Shown here piece after piece: positions 19,933 to 29,381 of a DNA stretch of 64,000 nt (positions are counted from its first letter, which is position 1; each line of letters starts with the position of its first letter). The position numbers and the translations under genes were made by a program. Origin of the DNA: Bifidobacterium moukalabense DSM 27321 (GTDB lineage: Bacteria; Actinomycetota; Actinomycetes; Actinomycetales; Bifidobacteriaceae); NCBI RefSeq assembly GCF_000522505.1, contig NZ_AZMV01000001.1, positions 1 to 64,000 of the forward strand. Direction: 5' to 3'. The notes beneath the pieces are model-generated. The model did not search any database. It was not told the DNA's origin and saw nothing but the letters and a program-made list of their open reading frames with translations.

Positions 19933-21651
19933 ATGTTCGTCGTAAAGAACGCATGGCAAAGCGTGACCAGAAACAAGGGTCGCAACATACTGATCATCGT
20001 GATCGTAACCATCATCGCCGCCGCGGCGACCATCGGCCTGTCCATCCGGCAGGCGGCGGCAACCGCCCGGAACAGCGGGTTGGAGAACACGACCATCACC
20101 GCACAGATCAGTCTTGACCGCAATAAGCTCATCAGCGAATCGAAATCCGACTCCGGCGATTCAGACGGCAAACCGGACTTCGATGCGATGCGCAGCGCAC
20201 TGGCCGACAAGCAGCTTTCACTCAGCGACTATCAGAAATACGCCAAGGCCTCCTCCTCCGTGAAGTCCACGTACTATACCGAGACCGTGGGGCTCGCCGC
20301 AACCGATGACTTCCAGCCGGTCACCGATTCGACCAGCTCATCGAGTTCCTCCGCTTCCAACGACTCCGGCTCATCCTCCGATGGCAACGGCCAGCCTCAA
20401 GGCAACGGCGGCCCCGGGGGCGACGGCGGCCAGCCGGGTGGTGGGGACAACGGCACCACAGCCGTCAACGGAGACTTCTCACTGGTCGGCTTCTCTTCCG
20501 ACGAGGCGGTCTCCAATGCGGCGAACGGCAGCTTCACCATGGTCGATGGCAAGGTCTTCGGCTACAACGAAAGCAGCGACGGGAACGTGATCATCTCCAA
20601 ATCGCTCGCGGATTTCAACAACCTTTCCGTGGGGGACACCATCAGCGTGGCCAACCCCAACGATTCGGGCACCACCTACAAGCTGACCGTCGTCGGCATC
20701 TATAAGAATTCCACCGACTCCAACCAGGCCATGGGCGGCCCGATGGCCTCCACCGCCTCCGATCCGGCGAACGCCATCTACACTTCGGTCTCCACGCTGA
20801 AGTCTCTCGGCCTTGATGCGGATTCCGACTCGTCAGGCGATTCCGACTCCTCCACACCCACGACCCAGCTGAACTACACCTACGTGTTCGCCAGCAAATC
20901 CGATTACGAAGCCTTCGCCAAGGACGCGAAAAAGGCCGGACTGAGCAGCGACTACACCGTGTCCTCCGCCGATGTGGAAAACTATGAATCCAGCCTGGTG
21001 CCGCTCAACAACCTGTCGAAGTTCGCATTGACGCTGCTGATCGTGGTACTCGCCGTCGGAGGTGTGGTGCTGGTGGTCATCACCTTGCTGAACGTCCGTG
21101 AACGCAAGTATGAGATCGGCGTGCTGACGGCCATCGGCGTAAACAAGGTCAAGGTCGCCATGCAGTTCACCTTGGAGCTGCTGATCGTCACGATGATCGG
21201 TCTTGCCTTGGGCGCGGGCATCGGCGCGGCCGCCTCCGTGCCGGTCTCCAATCAGCTGCTGTCAAGTCAGGTCGAGCAGCAGCAGTCGCAGCAGGCCAGC
21301 CAACGTGAACAGTTCGGACGTGACATGCAGGGTGCAGGCGCCGACGGCGCCAGTTCCTCCACGGATTCCCAAAAGGAAGGCTCCTCCAAGTCGACCGACT
21401 CCTCCAAGTCGGACTCCGGCGCCACCGGATCCTCCGATTCCTCCGATAACGCCAAACAGCCGCAGGGCGGTCCGGGCGGCATGATGGACCGCGCGGCGAA
21501 CTACGTCTCCTCCATCAACGCCACCGTCAATCTGGCCGTAGTCGGGCAACTGCTGTTGGTCGGACTTGGGCTGACGCTGATCGCGGCATTGGTCGCCGTG
21601 GTGTTCGTGCTGCGGTATGAACCGTTGCAGATTCTGGCCGATCGTTCCTGA
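19933..21651 (+). CDS. ABC transporter permease (MacB/FtsX type)
   Basis: 572 residues from MFVVKNAWQSVTRNKGRN, preceded by AAGGA at a suitable distance. There is one N-terminal membrane helix, a ~330-residue extracytoplasmic domain, then three C-terminal helices (AVGGVVLVVITLLNVRERKYEIGVLTAIGVN..., LIVTMIGLALGAG, LLLVGLGLTLIAALVAVVF) in the FtsX arrangement. The outer domain contains two low-complexity stretches rich in Ser, Gly, Asn and Asp (residues ~135-180 and ~465-520). The ATPase gene follows 13 bases later. A MacB-like exporter of unknown substrate. Confidence 0.9.
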   Translation: MFVVKNAWQSVTRNKGRNILIIVIVTIIAAAATIGLSIRQAAATARNSGLENTTITAQISLDRNKLISESKSDSGDSDGKPDFDAMRSALADKQLSLSDYQKYAKASSSVKSTYYTETVGLAATDDFQPVTDSTSSSSSSASNDSGSSSDGNGQPQGNGGPGGDGGQPGGGDNGTTAVNGDFSLVGFSSDEAVSNAANGSFTMVDGKVFGYNESSDGNVIISKSLADFNNLSVGDTISVANPNDSGTTYKLTVVGIYKNSTDSNQAMGGPMASTASDPANAIYTSVSTLKSLGLDADSDSSGDSDSSTPTTQLNYTYVFASKSDYEAFAKDAKKAGLSSDYTVSSADVENYESSLVPLNNLSKFALTLLIVVLAVGGVVLVVITLLNVRERKYEIGVLTAIGVNKVKVAMQFTLELLIVTMIGLALGAGIGAAASVPVSNQLLSSQVEQQQSQQASQREQFGRDMQGAGADGASSSTDSQKEGSSKSTDSSKSDSGATGSSDSSDNAKQPQGGPGGMMDRAANYVSSINATVNLAVVGQLLLVGLGLTLIAALVAVVFVLRYEPLQILADRS

Positions 21652-21664
21652 AAGGATTTGTTCG

Positions 21665-22396
21665 ATGACTACGGAAATGAAGGAAACCCTGGACAACATG
21701 AGCGCCACCGACGCCACCGGCTCCGATGCCGTCATGCCGACACTCCGACTCGACGACGTGAGCTATGCCTACACCAAAGGTGGCAAGAAGGTGCTCAAAG
21801 GCATCAGCCATGATTTCCATGCCGGTAAGGTGTATGCGATCACCGGCCCGTCCGGCGCCGGCAAGACCACGATGCTGTCGCTGATCTCCGGCCTGACCAA
21901 TCCCACGGATGGCAGGGTCCTTTATGACGGGAACGACCTGTCGAAGCAGGACCGATACCGGTATCGCAGCCATGATATCGGCGTGATCTTCCAAAGCTTC
22001 AATCTGCTGCCGAATCTGACCGTCGGGGAGAACATCATACTGTCGATGGATGCCTCCGGCAAGACGTTCGATAAGCCGAAAAAGGAAATCATCAACGATT
22101 TGCTCAGGCAGGTGCATCTACCCGAGGAGTATGCGAACGAACGGATCCTGCACCTGTCCGGCGGCGAACAGCAGCGTGTGGCGATTGCCCGCGCACTGAG
22201 CTACAACCCGTCCGTCATCGTGGCGGACGAGCCGACGGGCAATCTCGATCTGGCCACGCAGGACGACATCATGGGCATCTTCCAATCATTGGCTCACGAC
22301 GATGGCCGTTGCGTGATCGTCGTGACGCACAGTCCTGAAGTGTCCAAGGCTTCCGACGAGGTGTTCGAGCTCGCTCCGATTCGCCGGAAGCCGTGA
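21665..22396 (+). CDS. ABC transporter ATP-binding protein (MacB/LolD type)
   Basis: 243 residues. Walker A GPSGAGKTT, Q-loop VIFQSFNLLPNLTVGENI, signature LSGGEQQRVAIARAL and Walker B VIVADEPTGNLD. The GNLD after Walker B is typical of the MacB/LolD/FtsE group. AAAGGA precedes the ATG. Cognate permease is immediately upstream. Confidence 0.94.
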   Translation: MTTEMKETLDNMSATDATGSDAVMPTLRLDDVSYAYTKGGKKVLKGISHDFHAGKVYAITGPSGAGKTTMLSLISGLTNPTDGRVLYDGNDLSKQDRYRYRSHDIGVIFQSFNLLPNLTVGENIILSMDASGKTFDKPKKEIINDLLRQVHLPEEYANERILHLSGGEQQRVAIARALSYNPSVIVADEPTGNLDLATQDDIMGIFQSLAHDDGRCVIVVTHSPEVSKASDEVFELAPIRRKP

Positions 22397-22402
22397 TCGT
22401 CG

Positions 22403-23770
22403 CTACCTGGCGAGCTTGTCGAGCAACAGGGCCTCGGTGACCACGTTGTTCTTCAGGCTCGGCAGGCTGATGGACTCGTTCGGGCTGTGCGCATTGGCCT
22501 TTGGGTCCTCAGGGCCGGTGACGAGCACCTGGGCCTCCGGGAAGATGCATTGCAGCTCCGGAATGAACGGAATGGAGCCGCCCTCGCCCTTGTTGACCGG
22601 CGCCACGCCGAAGGCCTGTTCCATGGCCTTCATGGCGTCCTTGGTGGCTTCGGCATCGGGATCCATGGCCCAGCCCATGCCGTTGTCGAGCTTGTCGACC
22701 CACACTTCGGCACCGAACGGGGCACGTTCGACCATGAACCTGGCAAGCGCCTCCTGGGCCTCTTCCGGGCGTTGGTTCGGCGCGGTTCGAAGGCTCAGAC
22801 GGAATGTGGTCTCCGGGGAGATCACATTGAAGGAACCCTCCACCGGGTGCGCGTCGAAGCCGATGACGGTGACGCTGGGCTTGGTCCACAGACGGGCCGC
22901 AAGCGAACCGGTGCCGGCAAGATGATAGGAACCGACGATACCGGCGTCCGCACGCACGGTGGCCTCGTCCATATCCCGCTGCAAGCCGCCGATCGGCTCT
23001 TCGGAGGCGATGCCCGGCACCGCAAGATCGCCCTGCTCGTCATACATGGAGGCGATCAGCATGGACGCAAGCGTGTTCGCATCGAGAATCGGTCCGCCAT
23101 ACTGACCGGAATGCACCGGGTGATGTAGCACCCTGACATGCACGTCGAGGTCGGTGTTGCCACGCAGCGAGGTGGTCAGCGACGGGATTTCGGCGGACCA
23201 GTTGCCCGAGTCAGCCACGATGATCACATCGGAGCTGAATTCGTCACGATGCTCCTCGATGAACGGGATGAAGCTCGGCGAGCCCATCTCCTCCTCACCC
23301 TCGATGAACACCTTGATATTGACCTTCAGATCGTCGCCAAGCGCCTTCAACGCACCGGAATGAATGGCGATGCCGCCGCCGTCGTCGGCGGCTCCACGGC
23401 CGTACAATCGCGTATCGATCTGCGTACCGACGAACGGATCGGTGTTCCAGGCACTTGCATCGGGCACCGGCTGTACGTCATGGTGCGCATAGAGCAGCAC
23501 GGTCGGCGCATGCTCATCAACAATCTTCGAGCCGATGACCTCCCATGCGCCTGGTGTGCCATCGGGATTATGCGATTGCACGACCTTGGCATCGACGCCG
23601 ACCTTTCTCAATTCCTCGGCCACGAATTCCGCGGAACGTCTCATATGTTCGGCGGTGATGCCTTTCGCGGAAACCGACCGCAATGCGATCTTCCGGTTGA
23701 GTACGTCGACGATGCGTTCCCAATCACCCTCCACGCGTGCACGGATGTCATCGGCACGTAATGCTGCCAT
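22403..23770 (-). CDS. M20 family dipeptidase/aminoacylase-type metallopeptidase
   Basis: 455 residues starting MAALRADDIRARVEG with AAGGAG upstream. Zinc ligands and catalytic residues appear as YAHHDVQPVPD, GRGAADDGGG, EGEEEMGSP and a final His in ANAHSPNES. A dimerisation domain lies between about residues 195 and 350. It belongs to the carnosinase/CNDP-like group that hydrolyses dipeptides in the cytoplasm. Convergent with the upstream ABC operon. Confidence 0.92.
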   Translation of the reverse strand: MAALRADDIRARVEGDWERIVDVLNRKIALRSVSAKGITAEHMRRSAEFVAEELRKVGVDAKVVQSHNPDGTPGAWEVIGSKIVDEHAPTVLLYAHHDVQPVPDASAWNTDPFVGTQIDTRLYGRGAADDGGGIAIHSGALKALGDDLKVNIKVFIEGEEEMGSPSFIPFIEEHRDEFSSDVIIVADSGNWSAEIPSLTTSLRGNTDLDVHVRVLHHPVHSGQYGGPILDANTLASMLIASMYDEQGDLAVPGIASEEPIGGLQRDMDEATVRADAGIVGSYHLAGTGSLAARLWTKPSVTVIGFDAHPVEGSFNVISPETTFRLSLRTAPNQRPEEAQEALARFMVERAPFGAEVWVDKLDNGMGWAMDPDAEATKDAMKAMEQAFGVAPVNKGEGGSIPFIPELQCIFPEAQVLVTGPEDPKANAHSPNESISLPSLKNNVVTEALLLDKLAR

Positions 23771-23894
23771 GATTCTCCTTAATATCAATCGAGTACGGCT
23801 AATGCAAGCCATTGTATCCACAATCGTATTCGGCTTTCCGTGGCAACGGAGACATGCCGTCGAAGCGTCGATACGTCACCTTACCCTCATAGAC

Positions 23895-24494
23895 ATGAGT
23901 TTGTTTAAGAAGGAAGACAAGGCCCAGGAGCCTGTCGAGCAGAAGGCGCAGGAGCCTGCCGTCGGCAAAGGCCGCCCGACTCCGAAACGCAAGGACGCCC
24001 AGGCGCAGAATCTGCGTCCGCTGGTCCCGAAGGACCGCGACGCCAGCCGTAAGGCCGCGAAGGCACGTATGCGCGAGCGTGAGAACGCCGAATACGAGGC
24101 CATGCAGACCGGTGACGTGAACCACATGCCGAAGGCCGAGCGTCTGCCATGGCGTATCTATATCCGCGATTATGTCGACGCCCGATTCAATCTCGGAGAG
24201 TTCTTCATCCCGGTCGCCTTCGTCATCCTGGTCGCTTCTATCTTCGTGACCTACAAGTGGCCGTCCCTGGCTTTGCCGCTGATGGCGCTGATGTATGTGT
24301 ACCTGTTCGCCGTGATCATCGACATCGCGATCATGTGGCGCAAGCTCAAGAAGAAGCTCATCGAAAAGTACGGAGAGAAGTCCGTGGCCAAAGGCATGCG
24401 TTCCGCCTCCTACGCATGGAGCCGCGCCATCCAGATCCGCCGTTGGCGCCTGCCGAAGCCACGTTATCCCAAGCGTGGCCACTGGCCGGAGTGA
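23895..24494 (+). CDS. DUF3043 family membrane protein
   Basis: 199 residues from MSLFKKEDKAQEPV. A charged N-terminus with GRPTPKRKDAQAQN and RPLVPKDRDASRKAAKARMRE leads to two central helices (residues ~115-160) and a basic C-terminus ending PKRGHWPE. This is the standard actinobacterial DUF3043 layout, of unknown function. TACCCT lies just six bases before the ATG, so the transcript may be leaderless. A terminator follows. Confidence 0.9.
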   Translation: MSLFKKEDKAQEPVEQKAQEPAVGKGRPTPKRKDAQAQNLRPLVPKDRDASRKAAKARMRERENAEYEAMQTGDVNHMPKAERLPWRIYIRDYVDARFNLGEFFIPVAFVILVASIFVTYKWPSLALPLMALMYVYLFAVIIDIAIMWRKLKKKLIEKYGEKSVAKGMRSASYAWSRAIQIRRWRLPKPRYPKRGHWPE

Positions 24495-24514
24495 CACCCC
24501 TACACACATGTATT

Positions 24515-24543
24515 GCCGTCAGCTGAGCTGGCGGCTTTTCTAT
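24515..24543 (+). terminator. Rho-independent terminator after the DUF3043 gene
   Basis: GCCGTCAGC / GCTGGCGGC stem with a TGA loop and one G-U wobble, followed by TTTTCTATT. It separates the DUF3043 gene from the dehydrogenase gene. Confidence 0.75.
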
Positions 24544-24596
24544 TAGCATGGAATCAGCTATCGCACGGTTTGAGAACAACGACATCAAGGACTGAT

Positions 24597-26078
24597 ATGA
24601 CACAGGAACATTTCGATATCGCGGTCATCGGCGGGGGGCCAGGCGGTTATTCCACGGCGTTGCGCGCCGCGGAACTCGGCAAATCAGTGGTGCTGATCGA
24701 ACGTGACGCCACACTGGGCGGCACCTGCCTGAATCGAGGTTGCATTCCCTCGAAGACGCTGCTCACCGCCACGCATAGCGTGGAGAACATGCGCCATGCC
24801 AGGGCGATGGGCATCAACGTGTCTGTGGAGAGCCTTGATTTCGGCAGGCTACGCACGTTCCGCACGCAGACCGTGGACACCATGATCAAGGGATTGACAG
24901 GGCTATTGGCGCATCGCGGCGTCACCGTCGTACGAGGCGAGGCCGCGATGCGGGATTGCGGAAACATACGTGTCGCACCTGTTGCGGATCTTGACCATGT
25001 ATTGCGATTCGCGAAGGCGGGCGTCGGCGAACCGGTCGAAGGCGAACTGGAGATCACCGCGGAGGACATCGTGATCGCCACCGGTTCGAGGCCTTTGCCC
25101 CTACCGGACAATCCGTTCGCCGGTGCGCTCATCGATTCCACACAGGCGTTGGAACTGGATACCTTCCCCTCAAGTGCGGTGATCATCGGCGCCGGCGCCG
25201 TGGCGCTGGAATTCGCCTCCATGTGGCGCACCGCCGGTTGCGACGTGACATTGCTGATCCGCAAGGACCGGGTGCTCTCCGCATGGGAACGCCGCACGGC
25301 GGTGACGTTGACCCGCGAGTTGAAACGACGTGGCGTGAATATCATCACGCATAGCCATGTGACCCATGTGGAGACCGGCGCCAATCTAGGTGCGACCGTG
25401 CACTACACACGGGAGGGCTCCGAAGAGGATGCAAGCGTCTACGGTGAGGTCGTGCTCGCCGCCATCGGGCGCGTACCGAACACCGACGCCGATTGGTTCG
25501 ACGCTTGCGGGTTGGAGCGTGACGCCCGAGGGTTTGTCGGTACCGATGCGTTCGGCCGCACCAACCTCGACCATGTGTGGGCTTTGGGTGACATCACCTC
25601 AGGTCATTCCCTGGCGCACCGTGCCTTTGAGCAGGGCATCACCATCGCGGAGAAGATCGCCGGGCTTGATCCGAAGCCGGTTGACAACGACACGATTCCG
25701 CAGGTCGTGTTCTCCTTCCCCGAGGCGGCATGCGTGGGCCTGAGCCTTGATGCGGCACAGGCGCGCGAGGATGTGGTCGACGCCAAGGAAACCGTGTACC
25801 CGATGCTGTCGAACTCGCGCATGCTGATGAGCGGTACGGGAGGGTCGCTATCCATCGTCAGCGGCGCCTATGCCGACAATCCCGATGTGCCGGTGGTACT
25901 GGGTGCCCACATCGTCAGCCCCATCGCCAGCGATCTGATTGCGGAAGCCGAGCAACTGGTAGGCAATCACGTGCCTTTGCATGATGCGGCCCGTCTGATC
26001 CACCCGCATCCGACGTTCAGCGAGACGTTCGGCGAAGCGTTGCTCAAGGCGGATGGCAGACCTCTCCATACCCGCTGA
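24597..26078 (+). CDS. lpdA: Dihydrolipoamide dehydrogenase (E3-like)
   Basis: 493 residues from MTQEHFDIAVIGGG with AAGG upstream. FAD motif IGGGPGGYSTALRAAELG, redox-active disulfide GGTCLNRGCIPSK, NAD motif VIIGAGAVALEFASMW and C-terminal catalytic His-Glu in HPHPTFSETF. The family oxidises dihydrolipoyl groups. No lipoyl E2 or E1 gene is in the window, so its partner complex is not evident; a role in glycine cleavage or another disulfide reductase role is possible. Confidence 0.88.
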   Translation: MTQEHFDIAVIGGGPGGYSTALRAAELGKSVVLIERDATLGGTCLNRGCIPSKTLLTATHSVENMRHARAMGINVSVESLDFGRLRTFRTQTVDTMIKGLTGLLAHRGVTVVRGEAAMRDCGNIRVAPVADLDHVLRFAKAGVGEPVEGELEITAEDIVIATGSRPLPLPDNPFAGALIDSTQALELDTFPSSAVIIGAGAVALEFASMWRTAGCDVTLLIRKDRVLSAWERRTAVTLTRELKRRGVNIITHSHVTHVETGANLGATVHYTREGSEEDASVYGEVVLAAIGRVPNTDADWFDACGLERDARGFVGTDAFGRTNLDHVWALGDITSGHSLAHRAFEQGITIAEKIAGLDPKPVDNDTIPQVVFSFPEAACVGLSLDAAQAREDVVDAKETVYPMLSNSRMLMSGTGGSLSIVSGAYADNPDVPVVLGAHIVSPIASDLIAEAEQLVGNHVPLHDAARLIHPHPTFSETFGEALLKADGRPLHTR

Positions 26079-26186
26079 CCGACGCACGAAGGCGACGGAT
26101 GCGTGGCCTATGACTTTCACTATGGCATAGCACCTGATAAACTGCTGTTCCAGTGTGTTCAACCACGTAACCAAGTGAGGAAGTTG

Positions 26187-26969
26187 ATGGCAGACAAAGA
26201 AGAGCCAAAGAAGAAGCAGAACACAATCAAACAGGTCATTCAGATCTTCAGGTACACCTATGCGGAAGACAAGGCGCTCCCCTGGCTATGCGGAAGCGTG
26301 TTCGTGGCACCGATCATCGTGTTCGTCGTGCTTGGCATCGTATTCAAGTGGTCGATTATCGGCTGGATCACCTCGATAATCCTTGCCATCATGATCGGCC
26401 TGCTGCTCGCCACCATGATGCTCACCAACCGAGCCGACAAGGTCGGCTATGCCAAGCTCGAGGGGCGTTCCGGCGCGGCCATCAGCGTGCTTGGCAACGT
26501 CAGCAGGGCGGGCTTCAACTTCCCGCAGGAGCCGGTGTGGGTCGATCCGAAGACCAAGGATGCCATTTGGCGCGGCACCGGCTACAACGGCATCTATCTG
26601 CTCGGTGAAGGCGATTACAACCGAGTGACGCGTGCCATGGACCGCCAGGAGCACAGCATCAAGGGCGTGACCGCCGGTTCCGAGATCCCGGTCTATCGAA
26701 TCTGCGTAGGCAAGGGACCGAAGCAGGTCAGCCTGAAGAATCTGCGCAAGACCGTGCTCAAATGCAAGTCCTATGAACCGACGCATCATAAGAACAGGCT
26801 GATTGCGGCCATCCATCCGAGGCGCCGTTTCATGCTTACCAAAACCGAATTGAACGTTCTGAACGAACGTCTGCGCACGTTGCAGATGAAAAACGGCATG
26901 AACATCCCGAAGGGCGTTGATCCGATGCATCCGCAGAGGATCAGCCGACGAGCCATGCGTGGTCGCTGA
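26187..26969 (+). CDS. DUF4191 family membrane protein
   Basis: 260 residues from MADKEEPKKKQNTIKQV; GAGGAAG lies before the ATG. Two adjacent N-terminal helices (residues ~35-85) are followed by a soluble part with GRSGAAISVLGNVSRAGF and WVDPKTKDAIWRGTGYNGIYLLGEGD. This is a conserved actinobacterial family without assigned function. A strong terminator follows before glnA. Confidence 0.88.
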   Translation: MADKEEPKKKQNTIKQVIQIFRYTYAEDKALPWLCGSVFVAPIIVFVVLGIVFKWSIIGWITSIILAIMIGLLLATMMLTNRADKVGYAKLEGRSGAAISVLGNVSRAGFNFPQEPVWVDPKTKDAIWRGTGYNGIYLLGEGDYNRVTRAMDRQEHSIKGVTAGSEIPVYRICVGKGPKQVSLKNLRKTVLKCKSYEPTHHKNRLIAAIHPRRRFMLTKTELNVLNERLRTLQMKNGMNIPKGVDPMHPQRISRRAMRGR

Positions 26970-26994
26970 CGGTACATGTATGCGAACGCACCGG

Positions 26995-27031
26995 GAATCC
27001 CCGATCTGTATGATCAGATCGGGGATTCTTC
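26995..27031 (+). terminator. Rho-independent terminator between the DUF4191 gene and glnA
   Basis: A perfect 14-base-pair stem GAATCCCCGATCTG / CAGATCGGGGATTC with loop TATGAT, followed by TTCAATTT. The stretch 27032-27240 holds no gene and is the likely glnA promoter region. Confidence 0.9.
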
Positions 27032-27253
27032 AATTTGTCACGACGGTCGTTTTATCCGTTCCATCCGTTCATGTTATGGACGGATCGCAGCCTTCCCATT
27101 TCGTCTTTCGAAACATCGCAACCCCTATTTTCCATGCGATCATGGCGGGGATACGTCATCTCGAAACATTCTCGTAACCCAAGTGGCGAGTGCGTGAAAC
27201 GCGTTTTTCTAGACTAAGAGCCTGTAAGTTACTTATTCGAAAGGAGCGGTCCC

Positions 27254-28690
27254 GTGACTGCACTCGAAACCAAGGCTGATGCTGAGGCCCTTATCAACAA
27301 GGAAGGCGTTGAATACGTCTCCGTTCGCTTCACCGATCTGATCGGCGTTCAGCAGCACTTCACCGTGCCGGCAAGCGAGTTCCTGAAGGACGCCTTCACC
27401 GACGGCATGCCGTTCGACGGTTCCTCCGTGGAAGGCTTCCAGGCCATCAACGAGTCTGACATGAAGCTGGTGCCGGATGTTGCCACCGCATTCATCGATC
27501 CGTTCCGCAAGCACAAGACCCTCGACGTGGCCTTCTCCATCGTCGACCCGCTGACCGATGAGCCGTATTCCCGCGATCCTCGTCAGGTTGCAGGCAAGGC
27601 CGAGGCCTACCTGAAGTCCACCGGCATCGCCGACACCGCTTCCTTCGCTCCGGAAGCCGAGTTCTTCATCTTTGACAAGGTACGCTTCGAGAACAGCATG
27701 CAGCGTTCCTTCTATGAGGTGGATTCCATCGAGGCTCCGTGGAACACCGGCGTCGACACCGAAGACGACGGCACCCTGAACATCGCGTTCAAGAACCGCG
27801 TCAAGCGCGGCTACTTCCCGGTCCCGCCGATCGACCACACCCAGGATCTGCGTGACGACATGGTCGCCAACCTGCAGAAGGTCGGCCTGACCCTTGAGCG
27901 TTCCCACCACGAGGTCGCCGGTGCGGGCCAGCAGGAAATCAACTACCGCTTCAACTCCCTGCAGCACGCGGGCGATGACCTGATGAAGTACAAGTACGTC
28001 ATTCACGAGACCGCCGCTCTGGCCGGTAAGGCCGCGACCTTCATGCCGAAGCCGATCGCAGGCGACAACGGCACCGGCATGCACTGCCACCAGTCCCTGT
28101 GGAAGGACGGCAAGCCGCTGTTCTACGATGAGAAGAACTACGGTGGCCTGTCCGACATCGCCCGCTGGTACATCGGCGGCCTGATCAAGCACTCCTCCTC
28201 CGTGCTGGCCTTCACCAACCCGTCCCTGAACTCCTACCACCGTCTGGTTCCGGGCTTCGAAGCGCCGGTCAACCTGGTGTACTCCGCCCGTAACCGTTCC
28301 GCCGCCATCCGTATTCCGCTGGCCGGCACCTCCCCGGCTGCGAAGCGTATCGAATTCCGCGCTCCGGATCCGTCCTGCAACCCGTTCCTCGCCTTCTCCG
28401 CTCAGCTGATGGCAGGCCTGGACGGCATCCTGAACCACATCGAGCCTCCGGAGCCGGTCGACAAGGATCTGTACGAGCTGCCGCCGGAAGAGCATGCCGG
28501 CATCAAGCAGGTACCGAGCTCCCTGGCCGAGGCCATGGACGCTCTGGAAGAGGATCACGACTTCCTCACCGCCGGCGACGTCTTCACCGACGATCTGATC
28601 GAGACCTGGCTGGGCATCAAGCGCGGCGAGATCGATCAGGCCCGTCTGGCCCCGACCCCGCTGGAGTACGAGCTGTACTTCCACATCTGA
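27254..28690 (+). CDS. glnA: Glutamine synthetase type I
   Basis: 478 residues with a GTG start and AAGGAG 7 bases upstream. Conserved blocks include [32 protein letters not shown], the ATP-site [16 protein letters not shown], and the active-site flap NRSAAIRIP. The DLYELPPEE segment holds the adenylylation Tyr of the GSI-beta class, so control by GlnE is expected. It makes glutamine from glutamate and ammonia. Very codon-biased, consistent with high expression. Confidence 0.98.
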   Translation: MTALETKADAEALINKEGVEYVSVRFTDLIGVQQHFTVPASEFLKDAFTDGMPFDGSSVEGFQAINESDMKLVPDVATAFIDPFRKHKTLDVAFSIVDPLTDEPYSRDPRQVAGKAEAYLKSTGIADTASFAPEAEFFIFDKVRFENSMQRSFYEVDSIEAPWNTGVDTEDDGTLNIAFKNRVKRGYFPVPPIDHTQDLRDDMVANLQKVGLTLERSHHEVAGAGQQEINYRFNSLQHAGDDLMKYKYVIHETAALAGKAATFMPKPIAGDNGTGMHCHQSLWKDGKPLFYDEKNYGGLSDIARWYIGGLIKHSSSVLAFTNPSLNSYHRLVPGFEAPVNLVYSARNRSAAIRIPLAGTSPAAKRIEFRAPDPSCNPFLAFSAQLMAGLDGILNHIEPPEPVDKDLYELPPEEHAGIKQVPSSLAEAMDALEEDHDFLTAGDVFTDDLIETWLGIKRGEIDQARLAPTPLEYELYFHI

Positions 28691-28765
28691 TGGTCATTAA
28701 GGCAAAACGTAGTCGGCAGTAGGCTTTTCGCACTGTTCAGAATACCCTACTGCACCTATCAGAAC

Positions 28766-28816
28766 ACGAGAAAACCCCACTTCGTTCACAATCGGACGCG
28801 AGTGGGGTTTTCTCGT
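28766..28816. terminator. Perfect 16-bp inverted repeat, probable bidirectional terminator
   Basis: ACGAGAAAACCCCACT at 28766-28781 pairs perfectly with 28801-28816, with a 19-base loop. It serves glnA on the plus strand and the small HTH gene on the minus strand, whose stop codon (28786) lies inside the loop. Confidence 0.75.
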
Positions 28817-28983
28817 GCTTGCCACGCAGGCAGCGAGGCAAGCCATTCATCCAAATCCACGCGGCGGATGTGCATGGTCGAACGGTCCGCCATGCATGCC
28901 TTGAGAAGACCATTGCGCACATTGGCGCGGATGATCTTCGCCGGGATGCCCGTGAGGGCCTCGACCTCTAGCACGCCTAACAA
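28786..28983 (-). CDS. Small helix-turn-helix (excisionase-like) protein, possibly 5'-truncated
   Basis: 65 residues from a TTG start: VEALTGIPAKIIRANVRNGLLKA followed by IRRVDLDEWLASLP. This is the MerR/excisionase-type HTH_17 pattern (helix-turn-helix, wing, then DL-EWL). The frame is open a little further upstream (DADHPLLGVLEV) until it meets the stop of the A+T-rich block at about 28997, so the original N-terminus may have been lost at the junction. Base composition here is chromosomal. Excisionase-like proteins mark integrated elements, but it could also be a resident regulator. Confidence 0.5.
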   Translation of the reverse strand: MLGVLEVEALTGIPAKIIRANVRNGLLKACMADRSTMHIRRVDLDEWLASLPAWQARENPTRVRL

Positions 28984-28996
28984 CGGATGGTCGGCG

Positions 28997-29342
28997 TCAT
29001 ATTAGGGAAAAGGCACCGAGTACAGTGAATCCGCCGAAAAGTAATACGTTAACTTGATCCGCTACTTTTCTTCCTTTGCAGTCTCCTACCAGACCCGCAA
29101 TCAGAGAACCGATGGGTAACCCTAAAAAGTTTGCTGAAAAACATACCATTTTCTTGATCTGTTGACCATCTCGATGTAGTCAAGCTACTCACTACCGCAC
29201 TTCCCTTATAAACGCAAATACTGGCCTCCATCATCCCCAACGATCCCAGTGTCACTATTTTATGGAAGAGTTTAGACTCAACAGAATCATCAATTCCGGA
29301 TAACAGTTCATCACCTCTAGAAGCCGTCACATAATTAGTCAC
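28997..29342 (-). pseudogene. MFS transporter, 5' fragment, frameshifted and truncated
   Basis: GTG at 29342 opens MTNYVTASRGDELL..., with a first helix around FHKIVTLGSLGMMEASICVYKG. After removing one T from the run at 29137-29141, the frame continues SANFLGLPIGSLIAGLVGDCKGRK, the TM2 and loop 2-3 motif of MFS sugar-porter-type carriers, then VLLFGGFTVLGAFSLI and stop at 28997. Only about the first 115 of ~400 residues remain. The break coincides with the return to chromosomal base composition, so the gene was cut by the event that formed the left junction. Confidence 0.65.
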
Positions 29343-29381
29343 AATCGTTTCCTTGCAAAGAGCAAATTCCTAATCGTCGTA

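Noticed and set aside
27233..28684. 483-codon minus-strand frame opposite glnA
   Set aside because: Fully antisense to glnA, whose motifs are unambiguous.
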